Source: an uncultured Prevotella sp. (GTDB taxonomy: Bacteria > Bacteroidota > Bacteroidia > Bacteroidales > Bacteroidaceae). Taken from it: 39,398 bases of DNA. How positions within the stretch are numbered: the first letter of the stretch is position 1; every line of letters begins with the position of its first letter. Position numbers and translations under genes: made by a program. Positions 1 through 7,123 of the stretch are shown here, piece by piece. The stretch is from contig UQQN01000010.1 in assembly GCA_900543155.1 (NCBI GenBank), forward strand, positions 1-39,398, written 5' to 3'. The notes under the pieces are model-generated. The model had not been told where the DNA came from, searched no databases, and was given only the letters and a program-made list of their open reading frames with translations.

Positions 1-88
1 ACTGAGACTATACGCATTGCATGACTGTCGTATCACTCGAAATGTCGGATGAACCAGAAATAATGAGGCACCCCTTACAAATAATCAC

Positions 89-96
89 TATATTTG
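89..96 (+). promoter_or_regulatory. -7 box for the secreted protein gene
   Basis: TATATTTG matches the Bacteroidetes -7 consensus TAnnTTTG and is followed by GC-poor sequence. A transcript would start near 103, leaving a leader of about 80 nt before the ATG at 185. No convincing TTTG -33 box is seen 19-21 nt upstream, so this rests on the -7 box alone. Positions 1-88 show no gene. Confidence 0.4.
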
Positions 97-184
97 CAAA
101 AAATAGTAATCAAAACAAGTATCATATTTTAAATACACTTTACTTTATCACACTAAAATTCACAACTGTTAAAATATCAACGAT

Positions 185-2881
185 ATGAAACACTTTTCTT
201 TACTCAATCTTTTTTTGGTGTTTGCATTGCTATTAGGAGCTTTGCCAGCACAAGCACAAAGCAAGTCTTTTCGTGGTACCATTCGTGTAATTATTGCAGG
301 ACCTGCTTGCAGTGAAACATCTCCGTTAAAATCGTCAGACTTTCCGGAATTCAATATCTACTTTTCAAACAGTCCTGAATTATTGAACGATTCTATTTAT
401 GTAGCAAAAGGTCGGGATTGGAGTAGCGAACCCCAATTAAACAATGGTAAGGTTGTGAAATCGAGCTCAAGTTTTCCTCGTTCAGGTTATTATCGCAACG
501 ATGAAAATGACGATTATGGCGTATGGGCATATGGTACTACACTTCCCATTCGAGATTTAAATCTTAACTTTGGTGATAGACTTTACTATCGCTTCTATTC
601 TCCTCAATTTATAAATCCAATTAAAGGAAGTGTGGTGTTAGAAGATTCTGAATATTCGTACCCTACTGTACGAATTGATGATTTGTTGCGTTGCAAGTGT
701 GTAAAATTTACACCTCCCGTTGATCCTGAAGGCAAGGCGGTGAGAGCCTATTTGGCTCCCAATCGTAACACAGCAAGAAGTAGTACATATTACTCTGTGA
801 ACATGGTTAAATTGTTTAATAACTATAATCCTAATGGAGCTATACTATTTGCCCAACCTGGCACAAAAATAGAGTACGCCATTGAGCCACTAAGCAGACC
901 AGAATTGGCTATGCGCACAGGGGATTTTATTGTGGGGAATAGTGAAATTCAAACCATTGAAACCGATTATCGCAAAGCTGTAAAGTGCCACCTATATGTT
1001 AACGACTCAAAAGGAAAACGTTGCAATGTAATGAGTGCACAAAGTATAGGAAGCTTCTATTACGAATCCTATCCTGGTACATGTGCTAAGGGATATGGTT
1101 GTTTAAATATGAATACTGGCAATCCTGGAGATTTAGACAATGGAACCATTTGTATGTATGCCTTCCCTGGTAAATTAGGTTACCAATTACAGAATCCTAC
1201 CGTAGAAACAGATGACCCTGATTTTGTGATGCCTTATAATTCCTCAACAGGCTTTTTGATGACAAAACTGTATGTGGCAGAAAATGTAAAAGAACAGAAT
1301 TTGGTGATGGGAGAAAGCAAGCCATTGAAGGTTACCATAACCTTAAAAAATGCAGCAAAGTATGCAGGTCAAATTACTACTACTTTCAGAGCTTTATACC
1401 TTTCCCCCTATTCATACAATACGGATCCTACATTTTATGAAACAGTTACGAACAGATTGGTTGAAAGTAAAACTGTGGGAAACGACTTAGTACTGACATC
1501 GCTTGTTAATAATGTAGAAGGTAAAGCAGTACAAAAGGTTGACCTCAATTTTAAATACCCTCAATATTATAACGAACAAAAAAATGACACCATTGCTACA
1601 GCACTTGCTTGTCATGGAGTGAACATTGACAACCATGCTACAGAATTGCAACTAACAGAAAAGAATTTTGCATACGACTTAAACAATAATCCACTCGATT
1701 TTGACAAAATAGCAACAATACGCTTTATCGTTCCTTGTAGGTATTTTAAATATGGTGATAGTTTGTTTGTAACTAACAATAAAGGACTGGACATTGCAAT
1801 TCAGCATCGTGAATATTGTCCTAATTCTTCAAGTAATAGGAAACTTGTAAAGGCGGATACAATCGTTTGTTTGCTGCCTGGTTTAGAGGATAGCTACGCT
1901 TGGTTTGCCAAGAAAAGAAATGCTTCACGTCCTACGAATGAGGCTATTATCCCCATTGAATTTGATAACAATCGATATGCTGAAATATATCCCAATCTTC
2001 CAGGTTTCTCTATTAAACGTATGTTGGATATTGATGGCGTTCAACTTGTGTTTGCAGACAACAGGCAAAGAGAATTTATCTATCAAAGAGAGTTTGTACT
2101 AACAGTGGCACCTACTTGTGAGGGAGGTACTGAAGAGAAACAAGCATATATCGTTAAAAATATCTATCCAATTGAGGAGGGTAAAAACGATTATGAAATA
2201 AAGTATCGCCAATTAAAGTTTAACACAGCTCAACCCGATTCGGTGTATTGTTATCCTGGGTACATTTCTTTTAATTCTCATTTAACTTACGGAGCATGTC
2301 AGAAATACTATATATCTACAGATAGTCACTTGTGGTTTGGTGTAGGATATCCTTCTAAGATTATTTACGATTATAATGTTCAGCCTTCAGAAAATGACAT
2401 TATGGTTTATCCCAATTTGAACAAAATGTTTAAAGTAAACTTTGTATATAATGGTGAACCCTTACCTGATGGAGAGCTTATTGAAAAAGACTTTGAAATT
2501 TCATATAAATATAAAGACGAAAAAGAATCACCATCTGTATGGTGTAAATTATCGGACCTCTTATATGAAAGCGTGCCATTAGCTTCAGGACAATACACTA
2601 TGTCTGGCGAAATAGGCGTAACATATCAAGATTCGACAACAGGTGATAAGAAAACAATAAACATACCTCTTAACAACCTTAAGTTCGAAGTGAAGGATGC
2701 TCCCCTAACAGTAGAACTCAACCCCGTTGCCAATGCGATAGACAATGTGAATGCTTCTCCATCTAACGTCACTGTTGTGCGTCGTTATACAATGGATGGA
2801 CGCAGCATATCGATGCCGCAACGTGGTGTAAACCTCTTAAAGATGAGCGATGGCACCATTCGCAAAGTCATTGTAAAATAA
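185..2881 (+). CDS. Large secreted protein of unknown function with type IX-like C-terminal tail
   Basis: This gene encodes an 898-residue exported protein that I do not recognise. Residues 1-25 form a clear signal peptide (Lys-His start, Leu/Phe-rich core, cleavage near AQA-QS). The body is rich in Asn, Tyr and Ser, with scattered cysteines (for example around CKCVKF and GYGCLNM), and looks like beta-rich extracellular sequence. The last ~30 residues (RRYTMDGRSI ... DGTIRKVIVK) resemble the short C-terminal sorting tails of Bacteroidetes type IX secretion substrates, with DGR, a central G-V-N and a basic end. That points to the cell surface, but it is inference. The start at 185 is fixed by the signal peptide. 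It is followed by another exported protein gene in the same direction. Confidence 0.85.
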   Translation: MKHFSLLNLFLVFALLLGALPAQAQSKSFRGTIRVIIAGPACSETSPLKSSDFPEFNIYFSNSPELLNDSIYVAKGRDWSSEPQLNNGKVVKSSSSFPRSGYYRNDENDDYGVWAYGTTLPIRDLNLNFGDRLYYRFYSPQFINPIKGSVVLEDSEYSYPTVRIDDLLRCKCVKFTPPVDPEGKAVRAYLAPNRNTARSSTYYSVNMVKLFNNYNPNGAILFAQPGTKIEYAIEPLSRPELAMRTGDFIVGNSEIQTIETDYRKAVKCHLYVNDSKGKRCNVMSAQSIGSFYYESYPGTCAKGYGCLNMNTGNPGDLDNGTICMYAFPGKLGYQLQNPTVETDDPDFVMPYNSSTGFLMTKLYVAENVKEQNLVMGESKPLKVTITLKNAAKYAGQITTTFRALYLSPYSYNTDPTFYETVTNRLVESKTVGNDLVLTSLVNNVEGKAVQKVDLNFKYPQYYNEQKNDTIATALACHGVNIDNHATELQLTEKNFAYDLNNNPLDFDKIATIRFIVPCRYFKYGDSLFVTNNKGLDIAIQHREYCPNSSSNRKLVKADTIVCLLPGLEDSYAWFAKKRNASRPTNEAIIPIEFDNNRYAEIYPNLPGFSIKRMLDIDGVQLVFADNRQREFIYQREFVLTVAPTCEGGTEEKQAYIVKNIYPIEEGKNDYEIKYRQLKFNTAQPDSVYCYPGYISFNSHLTYGACQKYYISTDSHLWFGVGYPSKIIYDYNVQPSENDIMVYPNLNKMFKVNFVYNGEPLPDGELIEKDFEISYKYKDEKESPSVWCKLSDLLYESVPLASGQYTMSGEIGVTYQDSTTGDKKTINIPLNNLKFEVKDAPLTVELNPVANAIDNVNASPSNVTVVRRYTMDGRSISMPQRGVNLLKMSDGTIRKVIVK

Positions 2882-2906
2882 TAACATAAGCCCCTATACT
2901 TTTTTC

Positions 2907-2946
2907 GAGAGAAAGGGGAAGGCATTAAGGCTTACCTCTCCTCTCT
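2907..2946 (+). terminator. Weak imperfect hairpin
   Basis: Purine-rich and pyrimidine-rich arms (AGAGAAAGGGG... and ...CTCTCCTCTCT) can pair imperfectly just after the 898-residue gene. There is no T-run after it, so it may be only a partial terminator or a processing site; the next gene may be cotranscribed. Confidence 0.25.
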
Positions 2947-2998
2947 GATTGAATGTTCAAAAAAAATGATTTTCAAACAATACTAAAATTCAAAGACT

Positions 2999-3850
2999 AT
3001 GAAAAGGTTCTTTATTTTATTGGCAGCAGTAGGTTTGTCAATCTCTGCTTTTAGCAGTTCCGTAAGCAATGCTACAGTCCTTGTGCAAAACACCCCTACA
3101 CCCAAAGTGGTTGTACCTAATGGTTATAAGCACTATACTTATGAAACAGATAAAAAAGGCGTGATTATGGATTACGACTTTATATTACCTGCAACAAATG
3201 CCGATGCCAAGGCTGCAGTAGCTCGTATGTGTGCAATTTTGAACGTAAACCAACAAAAGCTTCGTAGCAATGACTTAGAATCAGTTTTTGCAGCTTCTTA
3301 TAGTAATTTGCTCCAAACCTATCAAGAGAACAACGAGGGAGAGTATGACCCCGAAGAATCCGTATGCTATCACAGAGATTCTAAAATAAAACCTGTGTGT
3401 CACACGGCTAACAACACACTATTTACTTGGAGTGTTGAAGACGAGATTAACTTTGGTGGACCGCACGGAATGCCTTATGAATATAGCATGACTTTCCGTC
3501 AAGGCGAAACGCAACCTTTAGGTTTGAAGGATGTATTTAAAGTAGCTTCTCTGCCCCGTGTGTTCCAACTTATTAGTAACAAATTGCGTGTAAAAATGGC
3601 ACATACACCTGCTGGATATAGCAGAAAGGCTTATCTTGAAGATGAACCCGATGAAGACACACCTATTTGGACTTACGAAAAATACAACGGAAAATTCTAT
3701 CCACGTTTGGCATTAACCCCACGCGGCATAAGCTTCACTTATCAGCCTTATCAAAAAGGGTCATTTGACGAAGGTACAGTTACCGTGTTGCTCACTTGGG
3801 CAGAAGTTAAGCCATTAGTTAATCGTACTTATGTGATGCAGAAATATTAG
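2999..3850 (+). CDS. Exported DUF3298/RsiV-like domain protein
   Basis: The 283-residue product begins with a signal peptide (MKRFFILLAAVGLSISAFSS). Its C-terminal half carries the hallmarks of the DUF3298 (RsiV C-terminal) fold: the NFGGPHGMPYE segment near residue 155, then a stretch resembling QPLGLKDVF, and a final region where GISFTYQPY precedes the last strands ending at LLTWAEVKPLV. Proteins of this group are envelope proteins; RsiV itself binds lysozyme, but most Bacteroidetes members have no known role. There is no transmembrane anti-sigma part here, so a sigma-regulator job is not supported. It sits 117 bp downstream of another exported protein gene and ends at a strong bidirectional terminator. 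Confidence 0.85.
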   Translation: MKRFFILLAAVGLSISAFSSSVSNATVLVQNTPTPKVVVPNGYKHYTYETDKKGVIMDYDFILPATNADAKAAVARMCAILNVNQQKLRSNDLESVFAASYSNLLQTYQENNEGEYDPEESVCYHRDSKIKPVCHTANNTLFTWSVEDEINFGGPHGMPYEYSMTFRQGETQPLGLKDVFKVASLPRVFQLISNKLRVKMAHTPAGYSRKAYLEDEPDEDTPIWTYEKYNGKFYPRLALTPRGISFTYQPYQKGSFDEGTVTVLLTWAEVKPLVNRTYVMQKY

Positions 3851-3870
3851 TACATTTCTTATGTAATATA

Positions 3871-3930
3871 ATAAAGCCAGGTATGAGAATTTGAGAAATA
3901 AGTTTCTCCTCTCATACCTGGCTTTATTTT
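3871..3930. terminator. Bidirectional terminator between convergent genes
   Basis: A perfect 18-bp inverted repeat (3871-3888 with 3910-3927) encloses a smaller GAGAAA/TTTCTC hairpin and is followed by TTTT. It lies between the DUF3298 gene and the convergently transcribed regulator gene ending at 4012, so it can serve both strands. Confidence 0.85.
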
Positions 3931-4011
3931 ACCATCACATCATTTTTGAGACATAAACATCTATGAATTTATTTTATGCCTCAATAAATTGATACAGATC
4001 TTGAAGCTACT

Positions 4012-5136
4012 TTAAATCTCTGCCACCTCGTCTGTATTCTTTTTACGATGTGTTTCCCAAAACGCTTGGAACTCCTTACCCTCATAGCGTTCAAAACAAG
4101 TGGCTGCGGTTTTAGCTGTGCGAAAACCAACTTCTATCACCTGCTTTAAGTCTGTAATCTCGCCCGACTCAATGCGGCGTTTAAGTTCTGCCACACGATA
4201 ACGCATGATGTATTCGTGAATGTCGTTATAGCCTTGAGAACGCAAGCTCTGCAAAGTCATGTGTCGGTTAAATCCTGCCAATCGGCACAGACGCTCACGA
4301 TTAAAATTACAATCGAGATAAGGACTGTCATGTTGCATTACATATTCCATCATCTCGAAACGATGCAAGTTAGCCTCGTTAAAGTCGTCAACTTCCGACT
4401 GCGTAATTTCCTCGCGCGTAGGTGGTTTTTCTACCTGGCGGAAATCAGGATAAGAAATAGCCTCAACCGTTGGACGCAATATTCGAAAGAAGAGGAACAT
4501 ATTGACCAAGGTGAAAAGCAATATGTAAATGGTCAACAAAACAAGGTTGAACTCTATGGTTATCACCACAAAGAACAAACTAACAATGCCCAATGCCGCT
4601 CCATACGCCATAAGGTCGCTGGGCAACTGCATGCTTCGCACCAAACGATGTGGCAAACGGAATATATTGACAATGTAATAGCCCGAAAGCAACAAACAAA
4701 GAATGCGTAACACGACATCACCCGATAACCAAAAATCTACGATATCGTTGATGGTATATACATTTGCCAAATTACTACCAGCCGCTGCACCAATGCTATA
4801 GATAAATATAAGCACCAAAGCAGGCACGGCATATCCCCACATACGTCCCCACTGCAAATAACCGGGCATGCAAAGTCCCAATGGATAAATGCTTTGCAAA
4901 TAAGAACAGGCAAGCAAATAAATAAGGAGCACGGGATGAAGAATGCCCAATTGGGGAATTGCATCGTGCGTGGCTACAAAAAATAAGCCCGCGCAATACA
5001 TCAAACAAATGAGCAACATAATCCATGCTTGCGATAAGAACTGCACACTGCGTCGCGACAAATAGAACAACACAAGACTCATCATAAGATGCGCCGCAGC
5101 AGCAAATTCTGTGGTTATTAATATAAGTGTATGCAT
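4012..5136 (-). CDS. Membrane-anchored AraC-like transcriptional regulator
   Basis: The 374-residue protein has two parts. Roughly residues 1-220 are hydrophobic and contain about six or seven membrane-spanning segments (for example ILITTEFAAAAHLMMSLVLF and LLTIYILLFTLVNMFLFF). Residues ~265-365 are soluble and resemble an AraC-type DNA-binding region: a first helix-turn-helix around RERLCRLAGFNRHMTLQSLR, then a second around LKQVIEVGFRTAKTAATCFE. The last motif matches the 'GF.....F...F....G..F..FR' pattern loosely. Such proteins probably sense a signal in the membrane and bind DNA on the cytoplasmic side. It is divergent from the S9 peptidase gene, with 58-79 bp between them, so it may regulate that gene; no target is shown by the sequence. 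Confidence 0.8.
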   Translation of the reverse strand: MHTLILITTEFAAAAHLMMSLVLFYLSRRSVQFLSQAWIMLLICLMYCAGLFFVATHDAIPQLGILHPVLLIYLLACSYLQSIYPLGLCMPGYLQWGRMWGYAVPALVLIFIYSIGAAAGSNLANVYTINDIVDFWLSGDVVLRILCLLLSGYYIVNIFRLPHRLVRSMQLPSDLMAYGAALGIVSLFFVVITIEFNLVLLTIYILLFTLVNMFLFFRILRPTVEAISYPDFRQVEKPPTREEITQSEVDDFNEANLHRFEMMEYVMQHDSPYLDCNFNRERLCRLAGFNRHMTLQSLRSQGYNDIHEYIMRYRVAELKRRIESGEITDLKQVIEVGFRTAKTAATCFERYEGKEFQAFWETHRKKNTDEVAEI

Positions 5137-5156
5137 AAAGATTGGATATTTTGTGG

Positions 5157-5193
5157 CAAAGTTAATGTATTTTTGGCAAAAGGCTTAAATTTG
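5157..5193. promoter_or_regulatory. Divergent promoter region with -7 boxes on both strands
   Basis: On the minus strand TAACTTTG (5157-5164) is a -7 box for the AraC-like gene. On the plus strand there are two candidates, TATTTTTG (5168-5175) and TAAATTTG (5186-5193), for the S9 peptidase. If the second is used, transcription starts about 5200 and the ATG at 5195 is excluded, leaving the ATG at 5216. No good -33 boxes were found for any of the three. Confidence 0.4.
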
Positions 5194-5215
5194 CATGCAA
5201 AACAAAGCATTTAAT

Positions 5216-7045
5216 ATGAACAAACAACTACCTCTTGAGGATTTCTTTCGCAATTCTGAACGCACGGGTTATCAACTCTCTCCCGATGGCACATACATAT
5301 CTTACATGGCGCCCTACAAAGATCGCCTCAACGTATTTGTGCGTCGCATAGGCGAAACCGACGCACAAGCTACACGCATTACACACGAAACAGAACGTAG
5401 TGTGGCTGGCTATATGTGGGCTGACAACCAACGCCTACTATTTATGAAAGACACGGCTGGCGACGAAAACTATCAACTCTATGGAGTGCGCCGTGACGGT
5501 AGCGACGAACGTGCCTACACTGCATTTGAAGGTGTGAGAACCAGCCTGATAGATGACCTTGAAGAACAACAAGGTTATGTGCTTATTGGCATGAATCAAC
5601 GCAATCCGGAAGTATTCGACCCCTACCGCCTTAACATAGAAACAGGCGAACTGACATTGTTAGCAGAAAATCCTGGCAACATTCAAGGATGGATGACCGA
5701 CCACGACGGACGTCTGCGTGTGGCAACAGCCATTGTTGACGGGGTGAACACACAAATTCTTTATCGCGACACAGAAGAGGAGGAATTTCGCCCTGTGCTC
5801 ACCACTAACTTCCGCGATGTAGTGAGTTTTATGGAATTTACACCCGATAACCGCGAGGTGTATGCTGCCACCAACCTAAATAGAGACAAAACGGTATTGG
5901 TGCGCATGAATCCTGCCACATGCGAGGAATTGGAACTGCTCTACGAAAACGAACTTTACGACATTTCAAGCATTAGCTACTCGCGCAAACGCAAAAAATT
6001 GCTCAGTGTTTATTGCACCGGGCACAAAGAACCCGTGCGCCACTTCTTTGATAAAGAAGAGGAGGCACTGCGAACTCGCATAAAAGCGCACTTTCCCGAT
6101 CAACGCTATGGAATTGCTGACACCGATAAGGCTGAGCGCTACTACCTTGTGTATGTAGGTGGCGACCGTACACGCGGTGCCTATTGGTTCTATGATGCTG
6201 AAACCGACCAAGCTACGCCCATTGCGCAGTTAGCTCCTTGGATTAAACCCGAAGAGATGAATGCCATGTTGCCCATAAGTTACCAGACTCGCGATGGATT
6301 GCACATTGAAGCTTACCTTACATTGCCCAACGGACTCACACTGCAAGAGGCTAAAAATTTACCTATAGTGGTAAATCCACATGGAGGTCCTTGGGCACGC
6401 GACTGTTGGGGTTATTCGTCGGAAGTGCAGTTCTTAGCTAACCGTGGTTATGCTGTGTTCCAAATGAATTTCCGCGGCTCTACAGGTTATGGACGCCATT
6501 TTCTTGAAGCCAGTTACAAACAATGGGGACTAAAGATGCAAGACGACATTACGGATGGTGTAAATTGGCTCATTGAGCAAGGCATTGCTGATGCCAAACG
6601 TATTGCCATTTATGGCGGTAGCTATGGTGGTTATGCGGTTTTAGCAGGCTTAACACTCACCCCTACCCTATACGCTTGTGGTATTGACTATGTAGGTGTG
6701 AGCAATCTGTTTACATTTATGAATACCATTCCTCCGTATTGGCGCCCCATGCTCGAAATGATGTACGAACAAGTGGGACATCCCGAAACTGACAAGGAAC
6801 AATTGGAAGCCACATCCCCTGCACTCCATGCTGACAAAATATGTGTACCCTTGTTTATTGCACAAGGTGCGAACGACCCTCGTGTTAATAAAGCCGAGAG
6901 TGACCAAATGGTGGATGCGCTGCGCCAACGTGGGGTTGAAGTAGAATATATGGTGAAAGACGATGAAGGACATGGATTTCATAATCAAGAAAACCGCTTC
7001 GACTTTTACCGCGCTATGGAAAGTTTCTTGAAACAACATTTATAA
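5216..7045 (+). CDS. S9 family prolyl oligopeptidase / acylaminoacyl-peptidase-like enzyme
   Basis: A serine peptidase of the prolyl oligopeptidase family, about 609 residues. The N-terminal ~330 residues look like the beta-propeller domain (repeated blades with SPDG and DGRLRV). The C-terminal alpha/beta-hydrolase domain holds the nucleophile motif GGSYGGY (Ser469), GANDPRV (Asp554) and DEGHGF (His586), the expected catalytic triad, plus the oxyanion-loop motif PHGGPW. There is no signal peptide, so it should act in the cytoplasm on short peptides or acyl-peptides. The start at 5216 (MNKQLPLEDFF) is preferred because a -7 box ends at 5193; an in-frame ATG at 5195 would add seven residues. 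Confidence 0.92.
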   Translation: MNKQLPLEDFFRNSERTGYQLSPDGTYISYMAPYKDRLNVFVRRIGETDAQATRITHETERSVAGYMWADNQRLLFMKDTAGDENYQLYGVRRDGSDERAYTAFEGVRTSLIDDLEEQQGYVLIGMNQRNPEVFDPYRLNIETGELTLLAENPGNIQGWMTDHDGRLRVATAIVDGVNTQILYRDTEEEEFRPVLTTNFRDVVSFMEFTPDNREVYAATNLNRDKTVLVRMNPATCEELELLYENELYDISSISYSRKRKKLLSVYCTGHKEPVRHFFDKEEEALRTRIKAHFPDQRYGIADTDKAERYYLVYVGGDRTRGAYWFYDAETDQATPIAQLAPWIKPEEMNAMLPISYQTRDGLHIEAYLTLPNGLTLQEAKNLPIVVNPHGGPWARDCWGYSSEVQFLANRGYAVFQMNFRGSTGYGRHFLEASYKQWGLKMQDDITDGVNWLIEQGIADAKRIAIYGGSYGGYAVLAGLTLTPTLYACGIDYVGVSNLFTFMNTIPPYWRPMLEMMYEQVGHPETDKEQLEATSPALHADKICVPLFIAQGANDPRVNKAESDQMVDALRQRGVEVEYMVKDDEGHGFHNQENRFDFYRAMESFLKQHL

Positions 7046-7056
7046 AAAATAGGTTC

Positions 7057-7099
7057 TAAGTAGGTGTTCATTTTAATTATAGACATGAGCACCTACTTA
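7057..7099 (+). promoter_or_regulatory. Strong hairpin in the gap before the MG2-like protein gene
   Basis: Arms 7057-7071 and 7085-7099 pair over 15 bp with a single G-U wobble and a 13-nt AT-rich loop. No T-run follows, so it is not a typical terminator. It ends 25 nt before the ATG at 7124 and buries the in-frame ATG at 7085, which argues that 7124 is the true start. Confidence 0.45.
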
Positions 7100-7123
7100 A
7101 CCCAACAACACAAAATCGGTTCG

